A stretch of 64,000 bases of DNA from a virus. Under the pieces are notes generated by a model that was not told the DNA's origin, did not search any database, and was given only the letters and a program-made list of their open reading frames with translations. This document shows positions 25,465 to 34,053 of the stretch, piece by piece. The stretch spans positions 124,001 through 188,000 of the IMG/VR virus record IMGVR_UViG_3300017991_000001. One strand, given 5' to 3'. Position 1 is the first letter of the stretch; the number at the start of each line of letters is the position of its first letter. Position numbers and translations under genes: made by a program.

Positions 25465-26616
25465 ATGGAGCTGTCCCAAGAACTCGCCGTGACCTGTGTG
25501 GCCGTCAAGGAGGCTTCCGAGAAGGAGGCCATGCCTGGCGTGCCCGCCGCGCTGCCCATGAGCAATGCCCTGGCAGCCCCCGCCAAGAGCATGGCCGGCC
25601 AGGCAACGCAGATGGCCAACCAGCGCGTGGCGCAGGGGCAGGCCACCGAGCGTCAGCAGATCAACGATAAGGAACAACAGGGGCAAGTCCAGACGGCCAG
25701 CCCCATGACCAAGAACATTGCCCCCATCCGTCCCGCGAACATCGGCCAGCCCCTCATACGGCAGGGGTATCAGCCACCCGTGGTGCGCAATACCTGGTCA
25801 CCGCCGGTGCCCGTCAAGGCGGCAGCCGACCCCGACCTGACCCAGCTGCGCGCGAAGTTCGAGTCCATGGAAGCCAGGGAACGCCTGCTGCGTCGGCACG
25901 CGCAGAAGTGGGAGGAGTTGTCGGCTGCACGCGCGGCGCGCGAGGAGCCCAGCGCCGTGTCCACGGCGTTACAGCGCATGGCTCCGGTACCGCACACGAT
26001 GGGCGAGGCGGCCGTGCGTGCTCCGCTGGCGGCCCTTTCCGGGTACGGCGGATATAGAATGGGCGCCAAGTTGGAGCCGGCCGACGTGGAGGAACTGCAG
26101 CGCGTGCTGGGCGCTTCCCGCGCCAAGGGCGAGGGGCTGCGCCCGATCGAGCGCAACCTGTCCGACCTGGTCGGTGAGCAACGGGCAAAGAGACTGGCCA
26201 AGGCGTTGCGCCAGGCGGACCCGACCGTGACCGCGCAAGCGCTCAGGGAGGCGGACATCACCGCGCCTGGTGAAGACGTCGCCAAGCTGCGTAAGCGTAT
26301 GGGGAAGGCGGTGAAAGGTTCCAAGGGCAAGGCGTTGCGCGGCCTAGCCGGGCGCGCCCGCATCAAGTCCGAGATTTCCAACTTGTTTCGCCAGGGGCAG
26401 AGCCAGCCGCTTGTACCCAAGATGAGACCCTGGCGCATCGGCGGGGCGCTGGGCGGCCTGGCGCTGGGCGGACTGCTGTCCGGCATCCCGTACGCGGCAC
26501 ACGCTCTGTACCGCAAGGGCGAGGGCGGCGAGGCGGCCTACCGCGCCGCGCAGCGGGCGAAGGAACTTACCGAGGAGGCTGAGCGCGTCTCCGCTGAAAG
26601 GGAGGCGCTGCTGTGA
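25465..26616 (+). CDS. Helical protein with C-terminal membrane segment
   Basis: 383 residues. The N-terminal 110 residues are Ala/Gln/Pro rich and probably disordered. Residues about 120-300 are charged helices with Arg/Lys/Glu. A single strong hydrophobic segment, IGGALGGLALGGLLSGIPYAAH, lies about residues 325-350, followed by a charged C-terminal helix. The last 4 bases overlap the protease start (GTGA). One membrane segment next to a helical body is the design of an injected or virion membrane protein. Function unknown. Confidence 0.6.
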   Translation: MELSQELAVTCVAVKEASEKEAMPGVPAALPMSNALAAPAKSMAGQATQMANQRVAQGQATERQQINDKEQQGQVQTASPMTKNIAPIRPANIGQPLIRQGYQPPVVRNTWSPPVPVKAAADPDLTQLRAKFESMEARERLLRRHAQKWEELSAARAAREEPSAVSTALQRMAPVPHTMGEAAVRAPLAALSGYGGYRMGAKLEPADVEELQRVLGASRAKGEGLRPIERNLSDLVGEQRAKRLAKALRQADPTVTAQALREADITAPGEDVAKLRKRMGKAVKGSKGKALRGLAGRARIKSEISNLFRQGQSQPLVPKMRPWRIGGALGGLALGGLLSGIPYAAHALYRKGEGGEAAYRAAQRAKELTEEAERVSAEREALL

Positions 26617-28073
26617 TCAAGGTTATCCGTTCCGACAGCTACGACTTCGACATGCCCGCCGCGTCGCTGGTGCAGGTGTGGTCGCGCGGCATTGACCGCC
26701 ACTGGATCACCAAGCGCGCGGCGGTGCTCAACGACGTCGTGCGGGGCATTCAGCCCGAGAAGGGCTTCCAGTACATCCACCTGATCACCATGGGGGCGCA
26801 GGAGGCATACGGCCCCAACCGCAACGGGGACGGCTTCAACGAGAAGCGGGGCACCTTCGAGCTCCCGTACCCCAAGGACGGCGTGCCCGTCTACCACATG
26901 AGCGGTGGCCTGACCGAGCGGCACAACACCTTCACCAAGAACGCCCACGTCTTCGAGCACCACAAGAACAAGGACCCCAAGAAGGCCATCGGTTCGGTTC
27001 ACGCGGACGCCTACAACCCCGAGATGAAGCGGGGCGAGCTGATCGCGAAGGTGCCCGAGAACGACAACTGGCTGCCCCATCTGGAGAAGCTGGCCAACGG
27101 GGAAGATATTCCCTTCAGCATGGCGTGCAAAGTCCCCTATGACGTGTGCACGATCTGCGGGAACAAGGCCAAGTCCCGGGCGGAATACTGCAAGCACGCC
27201 TCCGACCACCTGACCGAGATCCTGAAGGAAGGCCACCAGTCCTTCGTGATCAACGACCAACCCAACTTCTTCGACATCTCGCGCGTCTTCCGGCCGGCCG
27301 ACCGCATCGCCTGGTCGCTCAGGAAAGTGGCCTCGGCGGGGGTCGTTTCGATCAAGTCGGGAGCCCAGTTGGCCGAGGAAGAGGGGCTGATGTTACCGGA
27401 GCGCTTCTGGGACGCGGACAGCCCCGATGCCTCGGCCAAGATCGCCGCCGCGAAGAAGCTGGCCGAGATTGAGAAACTAGTTGACGGATCGGCAAGGTCT
27501 GTGGACAATGCCGCCCGTTTGAAGGGGTTGGCTTGCGGGTGTCCATCCGAAAACCTTCCCCATGAAGCCATGGAGATCCTTCAGAAAGCGCAGCTCGGAC
27601 AGGCGCTACACGGACTGGCGGACGCCAAGATTTGCCTTTCCCTGGAGGACTTCATCAAGCTGGTATCGGGGTCAGAAGCGTGCGACTCCGCAGCCGGCGA
27701 CATCCCTGCCGCAATGGGGGTGCTGCCTGGTGTGTTCAGCCGACTCCTCCGTAATGGGGGAATTGAGGACTGCGCGACGGACTCGGCGTACGACCCGTCC
27801 CGCTCGGCGATACCCAGGTGCATCCGGGAGGCTTTAGCTCCACTGGCAGACGGACACTCGATGTCGGCCGGTCCAGCTACGCGGCGCATGCAAATCACCA
27901 TCATTCGCGCGACGCCCAAACCTTCCAAAGCACCCGTGAAACTCGCTTCCACCTCAAAGTCTGCTGAGCGCTTGGCCAGGGAGTACGCCAAGTACCAGCT
28001 TTCGTTCGTTGCAGCAGCGGGAAGGGACGACGAACTGGTTCACGGGCTGACGGTCCTGCGCAACCACACTTGA
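26613..28073 (+). CDS. Probable prohead maturation protease
   Basis: 486 residues from GTG 26613 (GGAGG upstream). The N-terminal 200 residues resemble phage prohead proteases of the T4 gp21 type: YGPNRNGDGFNEK aligns with the N-R-N-x-x-x-Y region, AHVFEHHKN (H112/H116/H117) with the catalytic His region, a strand pair IGSVHADAYNPEMKRGELIAKV, then DIPFSMACKV with Ser169 as candidate nucleophile. A Cys/His cluster (CTICGNKAKSRAEYCKH) follows directly and may bind zinc. The C-terminal 280 residues have no recognised domain and change in codon style. It precedes the scaffold-like and capsid genes, as such proteases do. Confidence 0.6.
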   Translation: MIKVIRSDSYDFDMPAASLVQVWSRGIDRHWITKRAAVLNDVVRGIQPEKGFQYIHLITMGAQEAYGPNRNGDGFNEKRGTFELPYPKDGVPVYHMSGGLTERHNTFTKNAHVFEHHKNKDPKKAIGSVHADAYNPEMKRGELIAKVPENDNWLPHLEKLANGEDIPFSMACKVPYDVCTICGNKAKSRAEYCKHASDHLTEILKEGHQSFVINDQPNFFDISRVFRPADRIAWSLRKVASAGVVSIKSGAQLAEEEGLMLPERFWDADSPDASAKIAAAKKLAEIEKLVDGSARSVDNAARLKGLACGCPSENLPHEAMEILQKAQLGQALHGLADAKICLSLEDFIKLVSGSEACDSAAGDIPAAMGVLPGVFSRLLRNGGIEDCATDSAYDPSRSAIPRCIREALAPLADGHSMSAGPATRRMQITIIRATPKPSKAPVKLASTSKSAERLAREYAKYQLSFVAAAGRDDELVHGLTVLRNHT

Positions 28074-28122
28074 AGACGCGGGACGTTTTTACAGTCATCA
28101 CAGTCCTCTAGGAGGCAGACGG

Positions 28123-29394
28123 ATGAGCAATCAGAGTCTCATGGCCATGATGGACACGCTCCTCAAGCAGGCCAATGACGTGGAAAAGGAAGCGCTTTCC
28201 GACGTCTCGGGCCCCGAACCGACGACCCATCCGGTCATGTCGGCCGACGATGGCACGCAGGCTGCCACCGAGGGGGCGAGAAGTTCCGAGAACGAAAGCG
28301 ACGCTCGCGAGGAACACGGCGACCTGGCCGTCACCGGACAGGAGGACGCCGAGAGTGCCGAGGCCGGTGAGAAGGACGAAGCCGACAGTATCGGCACCGA
28401 GACATCAGATTCGGACGAGATGCGAGGGAACGTGGAGCAGCCCAAGGCCACGAAGGACGCCCCGCCGGACAGCGGCCCGGGCGACCACACCTTCTCCGAG
28501 AAGTACTCCGCCGCGGCCATCGTGGATTCGGGCAACAAGCTGCTCGCCGCGCTGGGCAACCTCACCGGACAGCACAAGCAGGCCGATGAGAAGAAGGAAG
28601 GCGAGGAGAAGAAGGACAAGAAGAAGGATGAGAAGGGCGAAGCGTGTGACGACGGAGAGAACTGCGACAAGAGCGCTTCCGAACAGGAAAAGCGCGCCGC
28701 GGCCGAGAAGTATCAGGAGGACGCGGAAGCAGGGTACGTCGCCGCCCAAATGATCGCCGAGCAGCTGATGAGCAAGCAGGCTGAGGAGGAAGAGCTCGTC
28801 AAGCTGGCGGAGAACATCATCAAGACCGCGCACGCTGACGCGGATCTCCTCTGCGAATTCCTGGACAGCCACGAGAAGGGTGTCAAGGGCCTGGAGGCCG
28901 TCAAGAAGGCGTCTCTCAAGAAGAAGGCGCAGCCTCCCATGGGCGCGCTGCCTGCCATGGGTGGCGGCGGTGAGCTTGGCCCCGAAGCCGGCGGCATGAT
29001 CCCCCCGGAAGCACTGGCGGCGGGCGCTCCCCCCGAGGAGCTTCCTCCCGAAGCGGGCATGGAAGGCGCGCCCGGTGACGAAGAGGCGGCGATCGACGCC
29101 CTGGCCGATGCACTGGCCGAAGCGGGCGTGACCCCGGAAGAGCTGGCTGAAACCATCGCCGAGGCGGGTGGTGAAGGCGAAGTCGCACCCGAAGGCCTCG
29201 AAGAGGGCATGGAGGAAGAGGCCCCCGCAGAGGTGCCCGGAGAGGTCGTTGAAGACGCAGCCGAAGGGGCTGCCGAGGGTGCTGCTGAAGGCGCCACCGA
29301 GGGAACCGAAGAGGCGGAGGAGGAGGCGCCCAAGGCTGCCTCTATGAGCAAGCAGAGCATCAAGGAGGCTTTGCTGAACATCGCACGGGGCTAA
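28123..29394 (+). CDS. Acidic scaffold-like protein
   Basis: 423 residues; ATG 28123 follows TAGGAGGCAG. It starts MSNQSLMAMMDTLLKQANDVEKEA, an amphipathic helix. Residues 30-125 are acidic and disordered, about 145-185 a Lys/Glu stretch, about 185-255 a coiled coil, and about 265-405 Gly/Pro/Glu/Ala low complexity (EGAAEGAAEGATEGTEEAEE). It ends SKQSIKEALLNIARG, a conserved-looking terminal helix. Acidic, helical composition and position between protease and major capsid gene fit a scaffolding or core protein; this is inferred from order and composition. Confidence 0.6.
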   Translation: MSNQSLMAMMDTLLKQANDVEKEALSDVSGPEPTTHPVMSADDGTQAATEGARSSENESDAREEHGDLAVTGQEDAESAEAGEKDEADSIGTETSDSDEMRGNVEQPKATKDAPPDSGPGDHTFSEKYSAAAIVDSGNKLLAALGNLTGQHKQADEKKEGEEKKDKKKDEKGEACDDGENCDKSASEQEKRAAAEKYQEDAEAGYVAAQMIAEQLMSKQAEEEELVKLAENIIKTAHADADLLCEFLDSHEKGVKGLEAVKKASLKKKAQPPMGALPAMGGGGELGPEAGGMIPPEALAAGAPPEELPPEAGMEGAPGDEEAAIDALADALAEAGVTPEELAETIAEAGGEGEVAPEGLEEGMEEEAPAEVPGEVVEDAAEGAAEGAAEGATEGTEEAEEEAPKAASMSKQSIKEALLNIARG

Positions 29395-29443
29395 ACAAGC
29401 CGATTGTCGTTCGCGAGTCTGCAAGGATCAAGGAGATAGGACA

Positions 29444-29827
29444 ATGGCGAAGGTCGAAGTCGATACCAAGGTCCTCGAAGCTGTGGTGGACTATGTCGAG
29501 CAGGCGACCGGCTACGCTCAGAAGCAGGCGGAGATTGAAAAAGCCGTCGCGGAGCGGGGCCCCGAGGTTGTCGATGCGCTCATCAAGGCAGGGTTCGTCA
29601 CCGAGGACAAACGCGAGTCGGCCATCCGAGCAACCAGTGACCCGAGGAAGGTGCTCGAGTCGCTGGAGAAGACGGCGAAGCTCAAGGCCGGACGCAAGAG
29701 CGCGTCAGCGCCGGAACCGTTGGGTACCGGTGAAGACGTCAAGGAAGCTGGCGTGCAAAGGCCGGGGGACACGTCTCCCGCGATGGCCGCCGCCAACGAC
29801 AGGTTCATGCGCGCAATAGGCTTCTGA
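29444..29827 (+). CDS. Small helical head-region protein
   Basis: 127 residues, ATG 29444 behind AAGGAGATAGG. The first 85 residues are mixed charged helices (VLEAVVDYVEQATGYAQKQAEIEKAV, ALIKAGFVTEDKRESAI); the last 40 are Pro/Gly/Ser rich with an F-M-R-A-I-G-F end. It lies between the scaffold-like gene and the decoration-like gene. It could be a second scaffold or an assembly chaperone. No family recognised. Confidence 0.6.
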   Translation: MAKVEVDTKVLEAVVDYVEQATGYAQKQAEIEKAVAERGPEVVDALIKAGFVTEDKRESAIRATSDPRKVLESLEKTAKLKAGRKSASAPEPLGTGEDVKEAGVQRPGDTSPAMAAANDRFMRAIGF

Positions 29828-29895
29828 GAGAGGTCCGCGCTCAAACGGCGTTAGAGACAGTGACAGGAAACCTCAGGATTTAGGAGGAGACCAAG

Positions 29896-30402
29896 ATGCC
29901 GGGCACCAACGTTCCTGGACAGATGTACGACCACGAGCTCAATCCCGTAAAAGGGTGGCCGAGCCCGTACGCGGTCGACAAGATCGCCGAGATCGCTTCA
30001 GGCGTCGAGGGTATCCTCGGCGGCATGGTGATCTCACTGGATGCCAACGGAAAGTTCATTCGGGGCGCCGACGGCTCGGCCATGCCGTGCTTCGCGTTTC
30101 CGAACGCGTCGGACTTCGATGTGCTGTCCGATCGCGGGAACATTTCCGGCGGAAACATGATGGGCCTCGTGGCCGTTGGCGCCTACGAACTCGAGAGTAC
30201 CGAGTACATGGGCTCCGGCTTCGCGGTCAACACGCCGCTGACCGCGCACAACGTTGCCGGTGACGATCAGGGCAAACTCAAGGTTACGACCTTGGGCAGC
30301 TCCGACCTCATCGTTGGCGTCTGCAACCGCGGCCCGACGGCGAACGAGTACAACAAGGAGATGGTCCGCTTCTGGCCTGTCTATCTGCCCAAGCGTGCGT
30401 AA
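29896..30402 (+). CDS. Capsid decoration-like or small head protein
   Basis: 168 residues, ATG 29896 behind a good TAGGAGGAGACC site, suggesting high expression. The sequence is beta-rich with glycine turns: IASGVEGILGGMVISLDANGKFIRG, NMMGLVAVGAYELESTEY and LGSSDLIVGVCNRGPTA. The G-x-V-[IV]-S-L/G-K-F pattern resembles small head decoration proteins. It sits immediately before the tagged gene and the major capsid gene. The identification is based on fold type and position. Confidence 0.5.
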   Translation: MPGTNVPGQMYDHELNPVKGWPSPYAVDKIAEIASGVEGILGGMVISLDANGKFIRGADGSAMPCFAFPNASDFDVLSDRGNISGGNMMGLVAVGAYELESTEYMGSGFAVNTPLTAHNVAGDDQGKLKVTTLGSSDLIVGVCNRGPTANEYNKEMVRFWPVYLPKRA

Positions 30403-30440
30403 GCGCTTCACCCTGAACATCCGTTTGGAGGTGAGGGCTG

Positions 30441-30821
30441 ATGGACAAAAAGTGTGCAGCGTACCTGATCAAGGAGGCGACCCGGCCATACGCCCGGGGT
30501 AGCTCCGGGGGTCGAGTCATCCCCGTGCCAGGTATGCAGGAGGCCGTCGCTGCAGCCACCCGGCAGGGTATCGGCAGGAAGACGCCCCCTGCGGGCGGCG
30601 GAGGAGGAGGTGGCGGCTTTCTGGCCCCCTTCCGCCGGATGGGTTGGCGGCGGGGCTTGCGAGCGGCCGGCATCGGAGGCGGTATCGGTGCCCTCCTTTG
30701 GGGCTTGGGCCATCTGTGGGCGAACAAGAATCGCCCCAGCGTGTCCGAGAACGTCACGCAAAACCTCAACGCGAGGATGCGTGGAGCTGGAGAAGAAGGC
30801 ATTTACATGAAACCTCAGTAA
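30441..30821 (+). CDS. Small tagged membrane-type protein
   Basis: 126 residues from ATG 30441 (GGAGGTGAGGG upstream). Begins MDKKCAAYLIKEATRP, the N-terminal tag with a two-residue insertion. A poly-Gly run follows (eight or nine Gly near residue 55), then a basic patch and one hydrophobic glycine-zipper segment (LRAAGIGGGIGALLWGLGHLWA). The C-terminus is polar. It lies between decoration-like and major capsid genes, consistent with a head component. Membrane insertion is predicted only from composition. Confidence 0.65.
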   Translation: MDKKCAAYLIKEATRPYARGSSGGRVIPVPGMQEAVAAATRQGIGRKTPPAGGGGGGGGFLAPFRRMGWRRGLRAAGIGGGIGALLWGLGHLWANKNRPSVSENVTQNLNARMRGAGEEGIYMKPQ

Positions 30822-30887
30822 TTGGTGCGGGCAGCTGCCAAGAGCGCATCCCGCGAGACGTAAGGCCAATTGATAAGGAGACAGGCC

Positions 30888-31835
30888 GTGGCTAACCCAA
30901 CTGCGAGCGAGCCGACCTCTCGGATGGTCAACGATGCATTCATCGATCAGTTGGCCAGCGGGAACGACCGGATCGTGAAGGAAGCCCAGGACGCGATCAA
31001 CGATTACGTCCGGGTAAGGATGCGTGAAGATGGCTTCTGGCGGAGAATCCTCCCGCCGGTGACCATCACCAACGACGAGCTGGATCGGCAGGTGGACACC
31101 GACAAGCCCGTCAAGGTGGTCGACAAGGAACCTGAGAGCCCTGCGGCGATCAGCGTGCCTTTTGCCTCGCTGCCCATGAACCGGTACATCCGCGGGCCCC
31201 GGTTCCGCGTGATGTTCGACCGCATCCTGACGCCCAAGTTCACGAAGGACGTGGACGAGCTCAGGACCTACGACATGGACATCCGGCAGATCCTGTCGGA
31301 CAACTCCATCAAGGACATGCTGGCCGAAGAAGACGGCAAGGCGATTGCCACCGTCAACTTCCTGCTCCTCGGCGTCAACACGCCCCTGGCCGAGACGGGC
31401 GTCGCGCAGTGGGTTGCCATCTCCGGTGGCGTCACCCGCGACAACCTGGCTGAAGCCATGAAGGTGCTCCCCCGCACCCCGAACCACCTGAACGTGGCCA
31501 CGGTGTTGGTCAACAACGTCACCATCTGGGACGTTGTCAAGTTCGGGCGCGACGAGGTCGGTGGTGACCTGTCCCAGGACCTGTTCGAGAACGGGTTCGC
31601 GGAGCGGGAGCTGCTCGGCCGGCGCTGGATCGTCACGATCAAGCGGGACCTGGTGCCTGACAGCACCATCTTCCTGTTTGCCGCGCCGAAGTTCCTCGGC
31701 AAGTTCTTCGTGCTCGAGGACACGACGATGTACATTGATCGCCGTGCCTTCATGCTCGAGTTCTTCGCGTACGAGAGCATTGGCTCCTCGATCGCGAACG
31801 TGGCCGGCATCGGGCGTGTCGACTTCGAGCCCTAA
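30888..31835 (+). CDS. Probable major capsid protein
   Basis: 315 residues from GTG 30888; TAAGGAG lies 7 bases upstream. The order of features fits an HK97-fold capsid protein: an N-arm (residues 1-45), an E-loop-like segment with RRILPPVTITNDELD and VPFASLPMNRYIRG, and a P/A domain ending FFVLEDTTMYIDRRAFMLEFFAYESIGSSIANV. Length and position after protease and scaffold agree. If the protease acts on it, cleavage would fall in the N-arm. An intrinsic hairpin follows the stop at 31880. Other possibilities (an inner head protein) are less likely given order and composition. Confidence 0.7.
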   Translation: MANPTASEPTSRMVNDAFIDQLASGNDRIVKEAQDAINDYVRVRMREDGFWRRILPPVTITNDELDRQVDTDKPVKVVDKEPESPAAISVPFASLPMNRYIRGPRFRVMFDRILTPKFTKDVDELRTYDMDIRQILSDNSIKDMLAEEDGKAIATVNFLLLGVNTPLAETGVAQWVAISGGVTRDNLAEAMKVLPRTPNHLNVATVLVNNVTIWDVVKFGRDEVGGDLSQDLFENGFAERELLGRRWIVTIKRDLVPDSTIFLFAAPKFLGKFFVLEDTTMYIDRRAFMLEFFAYESIGSSIANVAGIGRVDFEP

Positions 31836-31879
31836 GCTCGCGCCGTAGGTCTGTGTGTAGCAGGCTTGCACCCTAACCC

Positions 31880-31903
31880 GGGCGGTCGGTGATCCGGCCG
31901 CCC
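31880..31903 (+). terminator. Strong hairpin without U-tract after the capsid gene
   Basis: GGGCGGTCGG, loop TGAT and CCGGCCGCCC form a 10-bp stem with one G-U pair, 45 bases after the major capsid stop codon. No T-run follows, so it is more likely an RNA-stabilising or processing hairpin that keeps capsid mRNA abundant than a rho-independent terminator. Confidence 0.5.
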
Positions 31904-31934
31904 CTATGCAAAACGAGCACTCGAGGAGAGTCCG

Positions 31935-32267
31935 ATGAGTCAGGAAATGACCCAGGAGGACGCGGCGCTGTTCGAGAACGTGTACGCGCCCGCCTTCGCC
32001 CAGAAGATGGCCTCCAACGGCCGCCCGCTCCACGACGACGAGTCGATGGAGCACGCGCTGGAGCTGACGGCGCGGGTGAAGCAGGAGGTGCAGTCTTCCG
32101 ACGCCAACTCGATCAAGGAAGCCAACCTGGCTTTCCGCAAGGCGACCGGCGCGGACGAGCGCGATGCCGAAGAGGCTCGCGAGACCAGCACCAAGGAGGC
32201 TGCCCGCAAGCTGGCGGCCGACCCCGGCTTCAGGCAGATGCTGGAAGCGGCGCGCAGCGCCCAGTAG
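31935..32267 (+). CDS. Small helical head-region protein
   Basis: 110 residues, ATG 31935 behind CGAGGAGAG. Charged helices without hydrophobic segments: DESMEHALELTARVKQEVQSS, KEANLAFRKATGADERDAEE and a terminal DPGFRQMLEAARSAQ. It resembles the 127-residue protein upstream of the capsid gene in style but not clearly in sequence. Small helical proteins after the capsid gene are often head completion or assembly factors. Function not assignable. Confidence 0.6.
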   Translation: MSQEMTQEDAALFENVYAPAFAQKMASNGRPLHDDESMEHALELTARVKQEVQSSDANSIKEANLAFRKATGADERDAEEARETSTKEAARKLAADPGFRQMLEAARSAQ

Positions 32268-32302
32268 GGATCGTTATCCTTCACACGCGGTGAGGTAATC
32301 CC

Positions 32303-32767
32303 ATGCCGGGTAAGCGTGGAATCGGTGAGGCGGACTTCGTAACGCCCCGCCAGGTATACCGGGAGGATGTCGATGCCGTCGACAGTGGCGGCGTCACGGA
32401 CACGGACATCCCCATCCTGGACAGCCGCGAGCTGGCGACTCAGCGACAGGGGTTGGGTCAGGGCGACGTGGCGCAGTACGGGCGCAACGCGCAGTTGAAC
32501 CTGGCTTGCATCCCTGAAGGTTTTTCCAGCGTCACGATGCAGTTGTGGCTCTGGGCCGACGTGGAGGAGCCGCTCGAACCGGGTACCTCTTCCTCTTCGT
32601 ACGGCGTGCTGCCGACCACGGAGGAGTGGGTACAGGTCGAGGAAAAGACGATCACGGGACCGGAGTTGTGGGTTGTCAAAGACGTTCCTCCGGGGCAATA
32701 TAAGGTTATCGTCACGGCCAAGACAGGCAGTGGCCATCTTCAGATCCGCGAGCAACACGCAGCGTAA
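32303..32767 (+). CDS. Beta-rich small head or surface protein
   Basis: 154 residues, ATG 32303 behind GTGAGGTAATC. N-terminal 55 residues are polar with a QRQGLGQGDVAQYGRN stretch. The rest is beta-sandwich-like (LNLACIPEGFSSVTMQLWLWADVEE, GQYKVIVTAKTGSGHLQI) with a short SSSS linker in the centre. The design suits an Ig-like capsid decoration protein. It forms a small operon with the next gene, separated by 14 bases. Confidence 0.55.
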   Translation: MPGKRGIGEADFVTPRQVYREDVDAVDSGGVTDTDIPILDSRELATQRQGLGQGDVAQYGRNAQLNLACIPEGFSSVTMQLWLWADVEEPLEPGTSSSSYGVLPTTEEWVQVEEKTITGPELWVVKDVPPGQYKVIVTAKTGSGHLQIREQHAA

Positions 32768-32781
32768 GGAGTGAGGAGAAC

Positions 32782-33027
32782 ATGAGAACGACCATCACTA
32801 ACACTTCGGGCGCGGAAAAGACCTTCGGGTGGATTCCTCCGCACGGGCACACCTTGGCGAACGGAGCATCCGTCGTCATTGAGGGCGACCTGCGCACGAT
32901 CCTGGGAGGCGGCCGTGGTCGATACTCCAGGGGTCAGGAGCTTGCGGGCCTCAACGACGCGGTCACCCGCGGCCAAGTGACGGAAGAGGAGACCGTCGGT
33001 CCGTCCAGCTCTTCGAGCAGCGCCTAA
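32782..33027 (+). CDS. Small protein with poly-Ser tail
   Basis: 81 residues, ATG 32782 behind GTGAGGAG. Begins MRTTITNTSGAEKTFGWIPPHGHTLANGASVVIEGDL, a short beta fold typical of phage surface modules, then a charged part and a SSSSSSA tail. It ends just before two GC-rich hairpins, the second a strong terminator, so it is the last gene of the capsid transcription unit. A capsid accessory role is inferred. Confidence 0.6.
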   Translation: MRTTITNTSGAEKTFGWIPPHGHTLANGASVVIEGDLRTILGGGRGRYSRGQELAGLNDAVTRGQVTEEETVGPSSSSSSA

Positions 33028-33044
33028 CCGCCGCCCGGCGGCGG
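33028..33044 (+). terminator. GC-rich hairpin directly after the stop
   Basis: CCGCCGCC and GGCGGCGG style arms form a perfect, nearly loopless palindrome right behind the TAA at 33025, followed by only three T. It shares the ACCGCCGCCCGG string with the terminator at 33070, as if one arose from the other. Probably part of a double terminator. Confidence 0.45.
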
Positions 33045-33069
33045 TTTGCCGCGATACGGCGAATGAACC

Positions 33070-33106
33070 GCCGCCCGGCTATGTGTACATGGCCGGGCGG
33101 CTTTTT
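33070..33106 (+). terminator. Rho-independent terminator
   Basis: GCCGCCCGGC (33070-33079) pairs with GCCGGGCGGC (33092-33101) around a 12-base loop, followed by TTTTT. The 10-bp GC stem with an immediate T-run is a textbook intrinsic terminator. It separates the capsid unit from the connector/tail unit starting at 33128. Confidence 0.85.
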
Positions 33107-33127
33107 CATTAGGAGAGGGACGCACAG

Positions 33128-34051
33128 ATGGCATTCGCGAACGAATGCATTGACGCTCAGGGGGTCTGCCCCAACCGCATCCCGTTCCTGGTGACCGGGC
33201 AGTGCGCCGTGGAGTCGCTGTACATCACCATCAAGGACATCAACAGCGGCGAGCCCATCGACCTGACTCAGTACGGGATCTTCTCCTCGTCGGACCCGAG
33301 CAGCTCATCGTCCTCGTCTTCCTCCAGCTTCTTCAGCAGCAGCTCCTCCTCGGGGGGCGACGACCCGGAGGACGGAGTCGAGTTCGTGGCCAAGGAGCTG
33401 CCTAAAACGCCCACGTACCTCTTCAAGAAGTACGGCGTCGTGGAGAGCGAGGAGGACGCGCGGAACGGTCGGGTGCGCCTGGACGTGACGGCCGAGGACA
33501 CGGCCCGCGCGGGGATCTGGTCCGCGATGGCCGGCGTCTGGTACAACGGCTACATACGCAAGCTGATGCCGTTCTACTACGAGGTCCAGCCCAACCTGCT
33601 GGCCGACTACTGGAACGGCCCCCTGACGACCTACCAGCTGCGCCTGTACCTGCGGGACAAGTGCGCTGAAGACAACTTCCTGCTCGACGACACGGAGTTC
33701 AAGCAGGAAGAGCTGCACGCGATGATGATCAAGGTGATCGACGAGTGGAACGAGGAGCCGCCGCCCGGCTTCGAGTCCAACCCGGTCGACTTCCCCTACC
33801 GTCACAACTGGGCCGAGGCGGTCATAGGCGAGCTGTTCACCATGGCGGCCTACCAGCTGCGCCGGAACAAGCTGGACTACACCGCCGGCGGGGTGCAGGT
33901 GGACGACGAGGCCCGCTGGGAGATGTACCTGGCCCGCGCGAAGGAACTCAAGTCGGAGTGGAAGGCGTTCATCATCCGCAAGAAGATCGAGCTGAACATT
34001 GAGGGTGGTTTCCAGAGCCTGGGAGGGTATCGGCACACGATACCGCGATAG
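33128..34051 (+). CDS. Head-tail connector candidate with poly-Ser insert
   Basis: 307 residues, ATG 33128 behind TAGGAGAGGG. Residues 1-55 are a beta domain (PFLVTGQCAVESLYITIKDI) followed by a Ser-only run of about 20 residues with two Phe. Residues 80-140 continue the beta domain (DVTAEDTARAGIWSAMAGVW). From about 160 the chain is helical (TYQLRLYLRDKCAEDNFLLDD, WAEAVIGELFTMAAYQLRRN, KELKSEWKAFIIRKKIEL), as in gp6-like adaptors. It is the first gene after the capsid terminator, the usual site of connector genes. Assigned by order and helical content only. Confidence 0.5.
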   Translation: MAFANECIDAQGVCPNRIPFLVTGQCAVESLYITIKDINSGEPIDLTQYGIFSSSDPSSSSSSSSSSFFSSSSSSGGDDPEDGVEFVAKELPKTPTYLFKKYGVVESEEDARNGRVRLDVTAEDTARAGIWSAMAGVWYNGYIRKLMPFYYEVQPNLLADYWNGPLTTYQLRLYLRDKCAEDNFLLDDTEFKQEELHAMMIKVIDEWNEEPPPGFESNPVDFPYRHNWAEAVIGELFTMAAYQLRRNKLDYTAGGVQVDDEARWEMYLARAKELKSEWKAFIIRKKIELNIEGGFQSLGGYRHTIPR

Positions 34052-34053
34052 TC

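Noticed and set aside
28070-28095. Promoter upstream of the scaffold-like gene
   Set aside because: The possible boxes have a spacing of about 14 bases and poor matches.
33300-33350. Poly-Ser run as a possible sequencing or assembly error
   Set aside because: The codons are mixed and the frame stays open before and after, and several other genes have the same kind of run.
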